Origin: Molanna angustata | Lineage: Eukaryota; Arthropoda; Insecta; Trichoptera; Molannidae | NCBI GenBank assembly: GCA_963576475.1 | Contig: OY754973.1 | Span: 11,575,253 to 11,639,252 of the forward strand | DNA length: 64,000 nt | Direction of reading: 5' to 3' | Shown: positions 1 to 11,718 of the stretch, one piece after another | Numbering within the stretch: position 1 is the first letter of the stretch | Layout of the letters: every line of letters starts with the position of its first letter | The notes under the pieces: generated by a model | The model's database searches: none | The model's input: the letters and a program-made list of their open reading frames with translations, nothing else | What the model was told of the DNA's origin: nothing | Program-made: the position numbers and the translations under genes

Positions 1-283
1 AATATTTTAATTTGTTGCCCTGTAAAGAATCGTATCTACACAATCAATTTTTCAATTGTTAATCTTGTAGTATGGTTGCAATAAAACAATCAAACAATTA
101 TTAGGTCTTTACTTAATTTCTTAACATAATATTCCTAGCCAAGCCAAGATTTTCGGCTTCTATAAGCAAATCCGCTACTGCTACCTAAGTAATTGCTTCT
201 AAATCAATTGTCATCCAATCGTACACACTTTGGTTATAATGAACATGCTTTTGCATTGTCAATGGTCAAAACAGTTGTATAGA

Positions 284-455
284 TGGGTCGATGGCAGAGC
301 GGTTAGCGGGATAGTTATCCAGTGGTCACGAGTTCGAATCCTGCTTCGACCGATTTCGTTCACCTATAGCACAAGCATTTATGCTATATTTAGGGAATGT
401 AGGCAGATGTAAATGTACTTGTTTAACAAGGACATATTCATTTTTATTAAAAAAA
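284..455 (+). mobile_element. tRNA-derived SINE, family A
   Basis: A pol III type 2 promoter is visible: an A box like TGGCAGAGCGG at about 291 and a B box GAGTTCGAATCC at about 330, with tRNA-like ends pairing GGTCGA with TCGACC. The tRNA part is followed by a unique body (TGTACTTGTTTAACAAGG near 415) and an A-rich tail. A second copy on the minus strand at 41755-41925 has the same body and head, which shows this is a dispersed SINE and not a functional tRNA gene. Confidence 0.8.
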
Positions 456-479
456 ATATTTTCAGATTATTCTATTTTA

Positions 480-700
480 CCTAAATACCCGTAAATATTT
501 ATTTATTTATTTATATAAACGCCCTAAATGGGCTTTTACATACACAATTACAAATTATTAAAACATACGTTTATGAACCATGAAGCAACATATGTACATA
601 CATACATAATTATAAATAGGTACCTATATATAACAACAAAAAGAATATCAAGAAAAAAATATATATTAAATATAAATTTACAAAATATATAAGTAGTGAA
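480..700 (-). repeat. Probable minus-strand retroelement 3' tail
   Basis: A (TTTA)n run at about 497-517 is followed by AT-rich sequence with CATACACAATTACAAATTATT. This layout (simple T-rich run first, unique body after) recurs near 41247, 48297 and 58545, as expected for LINE or SINE 3' ends lying on the minus strand. The sequence identity between these is low, so this is a weak call. Confidence 0.3.
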
Positions 701-1620
701 GTACAATAAAAATAAAATTAAAGAAAAACAAGCAAAAGTTTAAGCAGAAACAAAAATAAAAAAATAAAAGAAAAAAGAAGAAGAACCCAGAATTTATAGA
801 ATCTTTAAAAGTCTCTCTTTATATTCATATAATATCGAACAGCAAAAGACATCAACAGAGCCAAACTCATTACCAAGTCTATGTAATCCCAGAATAGGCG
901 AGTGAATATAATAATTATTACTAGATTTTATGATAAAAAATAGTGAAGCCTGTGTTTGTCGTGTACGGGTAATAGGAACATTAAATGAAATGAGACACGT
1001 TAAATAAAGGAAGTAATATTTACTAAAACTGATTATATTTTGTTTCACATCACTTCTAAAATAATACAAATCAATAAAAACATTATATTTCGGTTTTTTG
1101 AACAATATTAGTACGCACATTTAAAAGGAAAAAATGTACTGAAAAAAAAATAGGTACTTAGTTACAGTTAGTTACTTAGGTCATAAATACGTACATAGAT
1201 ATAACCTATATAAATCTTCTCTTGTGAATTTAGCTTATAAATATATTTTTTTACATCCAGTTTCATAAAAAAGCAGCAAAAGGACCCAAATTTAAAGTTG
1301 CCTTTAAGTCGTTGCGTTTCATAAATAATAATGCCAAGTACTTTAGTAAAAGGCAGAAATGTCACCATTTGCTATCAAAATCTATGGACACATAGCTCAT
1401 AGCATAGGTAAATCTTTCTGTTTACTACCATATAATATGTTATTTCTGTCATTGAATTGATCATTGCTGTATAGGACTTGTTTATGGAACAAAACCTATC
1501 AAAAAATTCTCCTTAATTCTAATTTTCCATGTGGTCGATTCTTTTCCTATATACTTTTCACCGCCGTATCACAGTACGCATCTTCTAATTATCTCATTTT
1601 GAAAACATCATTTTGTTATA
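700..1620. other. AT-rich intergenic stretch, nothing recognised
   Basis: No coding similarity, RNA gene or terminal repeat was seen. Short open frames on the minus strand here have AT-rich, low-complexity composition and no recognisable motif. Confidence 0.5.
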
Positions 1621-1634
1621 TCTATATTATAAAT

Positions 1635-1692
1635 TTGAATGTTTGTATGTATCTATGTATGTATGTATCTATGTATGTATCTATGTATGTGT
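1635..1692 (+). repeat. TGTA/TCTA microsatellite in Helitron 5' end
   Basis: Alternating TATG and TATC tetramers run through this stretch just inside the 5' end of the Helitron. Confidence 0.8.
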
Positions 1693-1694
1693 TG

Positions 1695-2580
1695 AATGCG
1701 CTCCTAAACCGCTCATCCGATTGCGATGAAACTTTGGTGAACTGTCGAGAGTATACCAGGGATGGTTTCTGGATCAAAAAATTTTAACTTCTTCTTCTTC
1801 CTCATCGAGTTTTAGGTCATTTTACCTATGAAGGTGGACTATCCTGGGAACCGTTCATCCGATTGCAATTAAACTTTGGTGAATTGTCGAACGTATGCCC
1901 GGGATAATTTCTGAATTTAAAATATTTTCTTCTTCTTCTTCTTCATCGGGAATCAGGTCTTTTTACCTATGAAGGTGGACTATCCTGAGAACCGTTCATC
2001 CGATTGCAATGAAACATTGATGAATTGTCGAGTGTAAGACTGGGATAGTTTCTGGTTTAAAAAAAAATCTTCTTCTTCTTCTTCATCGGGTATTAGGTCA
2101 TTTTACCGATGAAGGTGGACTATCCTGGGAACCGTTCATCCGATTGCAATTAAACTTTGGTGAATTGTTGAGCGTATGACCGGGATGGTTTCTGGATTGA
2201 AAAACTTTTCTTCTTCTTCTTCTTCATCGGGTATTAGGTCATTTTACCTATGAAGATAAAATGACCTAATACTCTGGGAGAAGAAGCTTTAACTGTCCTT
2301 CCATCTCTTTGCAGGTCTTCCAGGACGGTTTCTGGATTCACACTTTTTTGTTCTTCTTCTTCTTTAATGTGTTTTTAGTCATTTTACCTATGATGTTGAA
2401 GAATCCTGGAAAAAGAAGGTCCAACTGTACTTTCATCACATCGCAGGTCTTCCAGGACAGTTTCTGGACATAAACATTTTTTTACTTCTTCTTTTTTATC
2501 GTGTATTTGGTCATTTTACCTATGAAGTTGGAAAATCCTGGATAAAGAAGGTCCAATTATCCCAGGATTGTTTCGGGAAT
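1695..2580 (+). repeat. ~140-bp tandem repeat, decaying downstream
   Basis: The phrase GGTCATTTTACC plus ATGAAGGTGGACTATCCTGG recurs at about 1815, 1956, 2096 and 2237, a period of 140-141 bp. Each unit also holds a (TTC)n run, CGTTCATCCGATTGCAAT and GATGGTTTCTGG. From about 2260 the units become shorter and diverge (GGTCTTCCAGGACGGTTTCTGG). The minus strand of this divergent part resembles the RPAKRW segment of RTE 3' ends, so it may include captured LINE sequence. Confidence 0.85.
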
Positions 2581-2599
2581 TAAACTTTTCTTAACCTAC

Positions 2600-3655
2600 T
2601 GAAGGGACGGAAGGTTATGAAGGGATGGGACGTACTGAAGGGCCTGAAAAGACGGGAGGGCCTGAAGGGACGGAAGGGCCTGAAGGGACGGAAGGGCCTG
2701 AAGGGACGGAAGGGCCTTAAGAGACGAAAGGGCCTTAAGAGACGGAAGGGCCTGAAGGGACGGAAGGGCCTGAAGGGGCGGAAGGGCCTGAAGGGACGGA
2801 AGGGCCTGAAGGGACCGAAGGGCCTGAAGGGACCGAAGGGCCTGAAGGGACGGAAAGGCCTGAAGGGACGGAAGGGACGGAAGGGCCTGAAGGGACGGAA
2901 GGGCCTGAAGGGACGGAAGGGCCTGAAGGGACGGAAGGGCCTGAAGTGACGGAAGGGCCTGAAGGGACGGAAGGGCCTGAAGGGACGGAAGGGCCTGAAG
3001 GGACGGAAGGGCCTGAAGGGACGGAAGGGCCTGAAGGGACGGAAGGGCCTGAAGGGATGGAAAGGCCTGAGGGGACGGAAGGGCCTGAAAAGACGGGAGG
3101 TCCTGAAGGGCCTGAAAGGACAGAGAGGCCTGAAGGGGCGGAAGGGCCTGAAGGGACGGAAGGGCCTGAAGGGACGGAAGGGCCTGAAGGGACGGAAAGG
3201 CCTGAAGGGACGGAAGGGCCTGAAGGGACGGAAGGGCCTGAAGGGATGGAAAGGCCTGAGTGGACGGAAGGGCCTGAAAAGACGGGAGGTCCTGAAGGGC
3301 CTGAAAGGACAGAGAGGCCTGAAGGGACGGAAGGGCCTTAAGAGACGGAAGGGCCTGAAGGGGTGGAAGGGCCTGAAGGGACGGAAGGGCCTGATGGGAC
3401 GGAAGGGCCTGAAGGGACGAAAGTGCCTGAAGGGACGGAAGGGCCTGAAGGGACGGGAGTAACCGAAGGGACGGGAGTAACCGAAGGGACGGGAGTAACC
3501 GAAGGGACGGGAGTAACCGAAGGGACGGGAGGTACTGAAGGGACGGGAGGTACTGAAGGGACGGAAGGTACTGAAGGGACGGAAGGTACTGAAGGGATGG
3601 AAGGTACTGAAGGGACGGAAGGTACTGAAGGGATGGGAGGTATTGAAGAGTCTGA
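2600..3655. repeat. 18-bp minisatellite (CCTGAAGGGACGGAAGGG)n
   Basis: About 55-60 imperfect copies of an 18-bp unit built from CCTGAAGGG and ACGGAAGGG. Variants include GGGAGTAACCGAA and GGAGGTACTGAA units near the 3' end. A block with GAAAAGACGGGAGGTCC occurs twice (about 3085 and 3270), showing a longer internal duplication of about 180 bp. Because 18 is divisible by three, long frames stay open on both strands (RPF repeats on minus; GRKGLK and EGTEGP on plus). These are almost certainly by-products of the repeat and not genes. Confidence 0.95.
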
Positions 3656-3725
3656 AGCGCCGGGTGGTTATGGAGGACAATTTTTAATTATACAGGCAAT
3701 ACGAAGTTTGCCGGGTGTTCACTAG

Positions 3726-4688
3726 TTATTTATAAAAAAAATGTTTTAATAATAACAAAATTATTGAATATTAGTAGGTAATATGCACATGATCGTCAAC
3801 ATTCAATTGACAATATTGACATCAACAAGAACTGTCTTGAACATTATGTCATATTGCAGCACACTCTGGTGGCAAAAAAAATGATCTGCTCTTAATGCTT
3901 TTAGTGACTATAGTACGAAGACACTGGACTTTAAATTAAAGTGAACTTTAAGTGACATTTTGTTGTTATGAAACGCAATTTATTTTAAAGTCGACATAAG
4001 TCTCCTTTAATTTTTATGAAACTGGCCATTAGACACATAAATCTTTTTTGAAACATCAAATGTTGAGTATGAATATTCGATACCAATACGTATAAAAAAA
4101 TCTAAAATATCAGCGACACAAATGCATCCCAACAAAAAAAATATAATTAAGGTATTTTATCCTTAAATCACAGAAATATTCCGTAATTTTCCTCTAAATA
4201 TGAACTAATGTCAAAGCTGCATATCTTTGTGGCATTTTATATTTAATCGAACAACACATTACAACGTAATTTAAACAACACGTTTTGACCGCTTGTTATG
4301 ATTTCAATAACCTTTTCAACTGACCATATCAATGATGTGCAGTCAGAATAACCACCATTATAAAACGATGATCACCGCCATTTTAAATTATGAAAAGTCA
4401 ATCGGTTTCATAGACATCCGTTGACATATTCTTTGTGATTTCATCTATGAACACGTTCAGTATGCTCTTGCATTTTTTATTTTTCGTATGAAGAATATAC
4501 ACAGTAAAAATGTAGTTACTTTTAGTTATAATTCAGATTCAGAGAAAACAGTGGGACTTTAGGGGATACTGTAACTACATAGAATCTTGAAAAGTGTGAA
4601 AAGCACAGTAGACCTTAAATTCCGCAGAGCACAACACCACTACCACTAAGAGCAAATAAATGAAATAAAAAAAATATATATTAACATG
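3726..4688. other. Non-coding stretch, nothing recognised
   Basis: AT-rich sequence with no long frame, RNA gene or clear repeat boundary seen. A TTTAAATTAAAGTGAACTTTAAG palindrome-like patch lies near 3930. Confidence 0.4.
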
Positions 4689-5102
4689 GTGGAGAGTTCA
4701 GTTCTGGCCAAACCCGCTTGTTTTTTATCGGCGATCATATTATTATTTTGCGAATAAAATGATATATCGGTCGCTAAAATAAATGTAAATCCTAGACACT
4801 TGAGGTGATTTGACAGATTATCCTACGTACTATGACAACGTTACATTTTTCTTTGTAAATGACAAGTGACAAGCTATTTGAGACGAAAATACGTGTTTCT
4901 ATTTGTCACTATGATTGAATAGCAAAACTGACAACATATCATGAAACCTACACAGTTATAATAATAAAAATAATACAAAGCCCAAATTTCTGCCATGTTG
5001 TTTTTCCATTTTTCCAAGGCGATTGTTTGTCGTTCAAGTTAAACCATTATATTTTATCAAAATCAAACGAGTGGGTTGTGGCCAACACTAAACTCTCCAC
5101 AC
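4689..5102. mobile_element. MITE-like TIR element, family D
   Basis: The left end, GTGGAGAGTTCAGTTCTGGC, is mirrored at the right by GGCCAACACTAAACTCTCCAC in inverted orientation, and the similarity continues through AACCCGCTTG versus ACGAGTGGGTT. The interior is about 350 bp with no coding capacity. Fragments of the same terminus occur at about 48549-48572 and 35055-35094, so this is a family. No clear TSD was found. Confidence 0.6.
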
Positions 5103-6399
5103 CACAAATATTGACAATGAAATATTTTATTCATTCTAAATTTTACTATCAGGAATATAAATTTTCTAACGATAGTATATTTTCATGTTAAGATAGACAA
5201 ACTATTAATGCAGTATGGTGAAGAATTCTAATGTTGTATGAAATATTTTAATAAAAGTAGATAAATTTTGTTTTAAAGGACGCGAAAGCATATTCAAAAT
5301 TTTGACACGTGATATCATATGAAGAAATTTTTTGTTATTTATGGAAAGCTAATCAGTTCTATGTTCAAGCTCTTTACATTATAACATGAAATCAAATTAC
5401 GGAACTTTTCCATACATAGAAATTTATCTAATTACATTTTTATTCATACTAAATGTTACTACCAGGAATATAAATTTTCTTCCGATAGTATATTTTTATG
5501 TTAAGATAGACAAACTATTAATTCAGTATAGTGAAGACTGCTTATGTTGTATGAAATATTTTGAAAAAAGCAGATAAATTTTGTTTCAAAGAGCGTTAGA
5601 GCATTTTGACAATGTTGACTCGTGATATCATATGAAGAAATTTTATGATATCTATGAAAAGCTAATCAGTTCTAAGTTCAAGCTATTAATATTCTTATAT
5701 CAATATGAAATCAATGACCTGAACATTGCCAAATATAAAAAAATTCTCTTGTTACATATAAGTTTCATACAAATATCCATTAAATAAAATATAATTTTTG
5801 AAACCGTTGAATATTTTTCTTTTAACATTGACCAACTTTGAATACAATTTTATGAAGATTCTTGGTGTTGTATGAATAGTTGAAACCATATTAAAATATC
5901 TCTAATTTCCAGGTCGTGAGAGCATTTTTTCAGTTTTAATAGATGAAATCATAAAGAAACATTGGGAAAAAATGAACCGTTGTCTATGGAAAACTAATCA
6001 GCTCTAAGTTTATAGACTTAACACATGTGATATCAATATGAAGTCAATCGGACTTATAGTTTGGGCTGCAGAGAGGACACAAAAAAAAAACAACGTAAAT
6101 GATGAATTCATAGAGAAGAAATCAAAAGTTGTCTATGGAAAACTAATCAGCTCTAGGTCTTTGCACTTTACAGTCGATCGAAGTCGATCGGACTTATAGT
6201 TTGGGCTGTAAAGAGGACACAAAAAAGATAAATGCTACGGCGTACGGCGTACGGCGTATACGCCATACACACAAACACATCACGACGAAACTCATAGTGT
6301 GCATTCTCTACATGATACCCATTGAGAAATTGATGTTAAAAAAAATACGCTTAAATTTTGCGAAATCATGACTCTCCCCTATTCCATAGTGTGGAGAGT
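5092..6399. mobile_element. TIR element, family C, copy 1
   Basis: Inverted ends ACTCTCCACACCA (5092) and ATAGTGTGGAGAGT (to 6399) bound about 1.3 kb. The left end is also the right end of family D, so the two elements share a terminus. The interior holds a roughly 310-bp tandem repeat: GATAGTATATTTTCATGTTA at about 5173 recurs at about 5483, and GTGATATCATATGAAGAAAT recurs likewise, with a more diverged third unit from about 5840. Near the right side is CGTACGGCGTACGGCGTATA at about 6239. A related copy is at 35082-36018. No transposase is visible. Confidence 0.6.
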
Positions 6400-6499
6400 A
6401 AAAAATCATTAATTGAATTGAATTTTTTCGTTCTCTTGTTGAATACGATTAAAACATATGGACTAACATGATTGACACGAGGTAGTAGGTACTCAATAA

Positions 6500-6905
6500 C
6501 AAGAAGTCATATTTTACCATATTTCATATATGATAGAATAAAAAATGAGGACATAAGGAGGGAATGCAAGATGACGAAGAGTATTATAAGTAAAATGAAA
6601 GTGAATTCCTTGAGGTGGTTTGGATATATTGAAAGAATGAATGATGAACGACCGACCAAAAAAATATACATGGGTGTAAGAGATGGAGTGAATAGCAGGG
6701 GCCGCCCCAGAAAGGGATGGCATGAACATGTGAATGATATTTTGAAAGAAGCAAATATAAGAAGCTTGAATAATCGACGAGTATGTATGAGACGATGCAT
6801 GGATGTAAAGGAAGCTAGGAATGTGTGCAAAAATAAAGGAGTATGGCACTCGGTTCTCTCTGCTTACCCCGTAAGGGATATGGCGTGATGGTATGTATAT
6901 ATGTA
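6500..6905 (+). mobile_element. RTE-type LINE 3' fragment, subfamily 1
   Basis: An open frame to 6888 encodes the conserved C-terminal part of an RTE-like reverse transcriptase ORF: LRWFGYIERMNDERPTKKIY, then SRGRPRKGWHEHVNDILKEA and GVWHSVLSAYP. This region lies downstream of the RT catalytic core, which is missing, so the copy is 5'-truncated. It ends in GGCGTGATGGTATGTATAT, the same terminus as the copies at 30446-30905 and 56940-57320. Confidence 0.85.
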
Positions 6906-6949
6906 TATTTTACCATTATCAAATTACCTACGCCAATCAAAGCAATGTC

Positions 6950-7235
6950 TACACACACATGAACACCCTCTCTCACACACACACATACACACCCACACAC
7001 TCACACTCTTTCTAGATATCTCTTTCACACACACATGTATGTATTACTCTTCTCTCATGCGCGCACCCACACTAATTCACACTTTTTTGTTGTATTATTT
7101 TGATATTAGGTATAGTACGTAAGAGGTACATGTTATTTTTGTATTATTATTTATTTAATTTTAATAATTGTATGCATGTACTGTGTGCTGTCCTTTGTAA
7201 AATAAAATAAAATAAATAAAATAAAATATCAAATT
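6950..7235. repeat. CA-rich microsatellite and (AAAAT)n tail
   Basis: ACAC-rich imperfect repeats at about 6950-7045 are followed by AT-rich sequence ending in CTTTGTAAAATAAAATAAAA at about 7192-7230, which looks like the 3' tail of another plus-strand retroelement of unidentified class. Confidence 0.55.
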
Positions 7236-7469
7236 CAAAACTACAGATTATAAGAGTTGATTCAAAAAGAGTTGATTATAAAGAAACCGCTAACTTCCAC
7301 AGTAATATTATTGAAAAATGGAGGGCAAAAGATATGTAGCCCAACGTAAACTGGGGGGGGGGGGGCAAGTCCGGTCAAATGGTGATATCAAAACCCTCAT
7401 GATAACCCATATCTTTGATATTTATTTATTTGAGGGATAAATACAGTCTTTTAAAAATCCAAAAGGAAT

Positions 7470-10400
7470 ACAATATAAAATAAATAAAAAACAGATCAAT
7501 TACATTTATCCACAGATGACAATCATAATATACAAGCACACACATTACAACGTTAAATAAGTAAGATTATATTATAATCAAAATAAATAAAAAACAGACC
7601 AATTACATTTGTCCACAGATGACAATCATAATATACAAGCACACACATTACAACGTTAAATAAGTAAGATTATATTATAATCAAAATAAATAAAAAACAG
7701 ACCAATTACATTTGTCCACAGATGACAATCATAATATACAAGCACACACATTACAACGTTAAATAAGTAAGATTATATTATAATCAAAATAAATAAAAAA
7801 CAGACCAATTACATTTGTCCACAGATGACAATCATAATATACAAGCACACACATTACAACGTTAAATAAGTAAGATTATATTATAATCAAAATAAATAAA
7901 AAACAGACCAATTACATTTGTCCACAGATGACAATCATAATATACAAGCACACACATTACAACGTTAAATAAGTAAGATTATATTATAATCAAAATAAAT
8001 AAAAAACAGACCAATTACATTTGTCCACAGATGACAATCATAATATACAAGCACACACATTACAACGTTAAATAAGTAAGATTATATTATAATCAAAATA
8101 AATAAAAAACAGACCAATTACATTTGTCCACAGATGACAATCATAATATACAAGCACACACATTACAACGTTAAATAAGTAAGATTATATTATAATCAAA
8201 ATAAATAAAAAACAGACCAATTACATTTGTCCACAGATGACAATCATAATATACAAGCACACACATTACAACGTTAAATAAGTAAGATTATATTATAATC
8301 AAAATAAATAAAAAACAGACCAATTACATTTGTCCACAGATGACAATCATAATATACAAGCACACACATTACAACGTTAAATAAGTAAGATTATATTATA
8401 ATCAAAATAAATAAAAAACAGACCAATTACATTTGTCCACAGATGACAATCATAATATACAAGAACACACATTACAACGTTAAATAAGTAAGATTATATT
8501 ATAATCAAAATAAATAAAAAACAGACCAATTACATTTGTCCACAGATGACAATCATAATATACAAGCACACACATTACAACGTTAAATAAGTAAGATTAT
8601 ATTATAATCAAAATAAATAAAAAACAGACCAATTACATTTGTCCACAGATGACAATCATAATATACAAGCACACACATTACAACGTTAAATAAGTAAGAT
8701 TATATTATAATCAAAATAAATAAAAAACAGACCAATTACATTTGTCCACAGATGACAATCATAATATACAAGCACACACATTACAACGTTAAATAAGTAA
8801 GATTATATTATAATCAAAATAAATAAAAAACAGACCAATTACATTTGTCCACAGATGACAATCATAATATACAAGAACACACATTACAACGTTAAATAAG
8901 TAAGATTATATTATAATCAAAATAAATAAAAAACAGACCAATTACATTTGTCCACAGATGACAATCATAATATACAAGCACACACATTACAACGTTAAAT
9001 AAGTAAGATTATATTATAATCAAAATAAATAAAAAACAGACCAATTACATTTGTCCACAGATGACAATCATAATATACAAGCACACACATTACAACGTTA
9101 AATAAGTAAGATTATATTATAATCAAAATAAATAAAAAACAGACCAATTACATTTGTCCACAGATGACAATCATAATATACAAGCACACACATTACAACG
9201 TTAAATAAGTAAGATTATATTATAATCAAAATAAATAAAAAACAGACCAATTACATTTGTCCACAGATGACAATCATAATATACAAGCACACACATTACA
9301 ACGTTAAATAAGTAAGATTATATTATAATCAAAATAAATAAAAAACAGACCAATTACATTTGTCCACAGATGACAATCATAATATACAAGCACACACATT
9401 ACAACGTTAAATAAGTAAGATTATATTATAATCAAAATAAATAAAAAACAGACCAATTACATTTGTCCACAGATGACAATCATAATATACAAGCACACAC
9501 ATTACAACGTTAAATAAGTAAGATTATATTATAATCAAAATAAATAAAAAACAGACCAATTACATTTGTCCACAGATGACAATCATAATATACAAGCACA
9601 CACATTACAACGTTAAATAAGTAAGATTATATTATAATCAAAATAAATAAAAAACAGACCAATTACATTTGTCCACAGATGACAATCATAATATACAAGC
9701 ACACACATTACAACGTTAAATAAGTAAGATTATATTATAATCAAAATAAATAAAAAACAGACCAATTACATTTGTCCACAGATGACAATCATAATATACA
9801 AGCACACACATTACAACGTTAAATAAGTAAGATTATATTATAATCAAAATAAATAAAAAACAGACCAATTACATTTGTCCACAGATGACAATCATAATAT
9901 ACAAGCACACACATTACAACGTTAAATAAGTAAGATTATATTATAATCAAAATAAATAAAAAACAGACCAATTACATTTGTCCACAGATGACAATCATAA
10001 TATACAAGCACACACATTACAACGTTAAATAAGTAAGATTATATTATAATCAAAATAAATAAAAAACAGACCAATTACATTTGTCCACAGATGACAATCA
10101 TAATATACAAGCACACACATTACAACGTTAAATAAGTAAGATTATATTATAATCAAAATAAATAAAAAACAGACCAATTACATTTGTCCACAGATGACAA
10201 TCATAATATACAAGCACACACATTACAACGTTAAATAAGTAAGATTATATTATAATCAAAATAAATAAAAAACAGACCAATTACATTTGTCCACAGATGA
10301 CAATCATAATATACAAGCACACACATTACAACGTTAAATAAGTAAGATTATATTATAATCAAAATAAATAAAAAACAGACCAATTACATTTGTCCACAGA

Positions 10401-11171
10401 TGACAATCATAATATACAAGCACACACATTACAACGTTAAATAAGTAAGATTATATTATAATCAAAATAAATAAAAAACAGACCAATTACATTTGTCCAC
10501 AGATGACAATCATAATATACAAGCACACACATTACAACGTTAAATAAGTAAGATTATATTATAATCAAAATAAATAAAAAACAGACCAATTACATTTGTC
10601 CACAGATGACAATCATAATATACAAGCACACACATTACAACGTTAAATAAGTAAGATTATATTATAATCAAAATAAATAAAAAACAGACCAATTACATTT
10701 GTCCACAGATGACAATCATAATATACAAGCACACACATTACAACGTTAAATAAGTAAGATTATATTATAATCAAAATAAATAAAAAACAGACCAATTACA
10801 TTTGTCCACAGATGACAATCATAATATACAAGCACACACATTACAACGTTAAATAAGTAAGATTATATTATAATCAAAATAAATAAAAAACAGACCAATT
10901 ACATTTGTCCACAGATGACAATCATAATATACAAGCACACACATTACAACGTTAAATAAGTAAGATTATATTATAATCAAAATAAATAAAAAACAGACCA
11001 ATTACATTTGTCCACAGATGACAATCATAATATACAAGCACACACATTACAACGTTAAATAAGTAAGATTATATTATAATCAAAATAAATAAAAAACAGA
11101 CCAATTACATTTGTCCACAGATGACAATCATAATATACAAGCACACATATTACAACGTTAAATAAGTAAGA
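7470..11171. repeat. 103-bp satellite, 36 head-to-tail copies
   Basis: The landmark CACAGATGACAATCATAATA occurs first at 7511 and last at 11116; the distance is 3605 bp, exactly 35 x 103, so there are 36 units with no net insertion or deletion. Units look identical by eye except the first (ACAGATC and TTTATCC in place of ACAGACC and TTTGTCC), two with AAGAACACAC in place of AAGCACACAC, and the last (CACATATT). The array is AT-rich and non-coding. It is preceded by (TTTA)n-like sequence, so the unit may derive from a retroelement tail. Confidence 0.97.
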
Positions 11172-11195
11172 ATATAATCTTACTTATTTAACGTT
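11154..11195. repeat. Perfect 18-bp hairpin closing the satellite array
   Basis: AACGTTAAATAAGTAAGA (11154-11171) and its exact reverse complement (11178-11195) are separated by six bases. The left arm is the end of the last satellite unit; the right arm is an inverted piece of the same unit. Confidence 0.9.
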
Positions 11196-11326
11196 AGTAC
11201 CTGATAAATTAAAATGTTAGTAAAAAATTGCATTTTTGATATAATTATCATTCTCCATTTGATAATTATATCCACGATATTGGTAATCAAAATGGTTTAA
11301 ATTTAACGGTGACCGGACTTGCCCCC

Positions 11327-11718
11327 ACTGATTTGGCGCCACGTGATGAAAATTGAGTCAATCTGCGGCCTTAAATTTCGTACATACGAAAATTGAGAAT
11401 TCTTTTCCCGTTACTATCCAATTTACAGATAACTTTTATGATAACTTTTAATATTTTTGCATGATGTGATACGAATAAATAAAAAAATAATGTTAGCACG
11501 ACAAAATAAATTGTGATTGTATTTCAAGAATACTTGTTGCCTCAGAGTGTAGCGAAAGTGGTTAGATTGTTTTTAAAACTAACTACGTTGACAAATAACG
11601 TTTATATTTAAGAAATTCGTTAATTTATTTTTAAATTGTGTTAATGTTCCTTATTTCCTTATCTTAAATACCTAACCGTTTTTTTTTCAAATAAATGAAT
11701 AATATTTTTAATAACCAT
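11327..11718. other. Non-coding stretch
   Basis: AT-rich sequence between the family F element and the next TIR element. Nothing recognisable was seen. Confidence 0.4.

Larger units (their letters stand above)
1621..3725 (+). mobile_element. Non-autonomous Helitron with two internal tandem arrays
   Basis: The element starts with TCTATATTATAAATTTGAA and ends with CTAG (3722-3725) preceded by ACGAAGTTTGCCGGGTG, similar to the 3' end at about 18070-18095. It sits between an A at 1620 and a T at 3726, the A/T target that Helitrons use. After the 5' end come a TGTA-type microsatellite, then a region like GCTCATCCGATTGCGATGAA that is tandemly repeated, then a GC-richer 18-bp minisatellite. No Rep/helicase coding is visible, so it would need an autonomous partner. 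Family assignment rests on both ends and the A/T target; the classic 3' hairpin is not obvious. Confidence 0.7.
7353..11326. mobile_element. TIR transposon (family F) carrying a satellite array
   Basis: The left end is a run of 13 G followed by GCAAGTCCGGTC and ATCAAAACCCTCATGATAAC. The right end reads ATTGGTAATCAAAATGG...GACCGGACTTGCCCCC, the inverse. The same ends, GGGGGCAAGTYTGGTT, bound a small palindromic copy at 61366-61770; a related internal palindrome is at 26876-27055 and a solitary end is at 13409-13430. All but the outer ~100-170 bp of this ~4-kb element is the 103-bp tandem array. No transposase is present. A clean TSD was not identified. Confidence 0.7.

Noticed and set aside
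2580..3725. Long open frames on both strands (RPF, GRKGLK and EGTEGP repeat proteins)
   Set aside because: They follow directly from an 18-bp tandem repeat whose length is divisible by three; no start context, domain or non-repeat sequence supports a gene.
7470..11171. CRISPR-like array
   Set aside because: The whole 103-bp unit is repeated without variable spacers, in eukaryotic transposon-rich DNA; it is a satellite.
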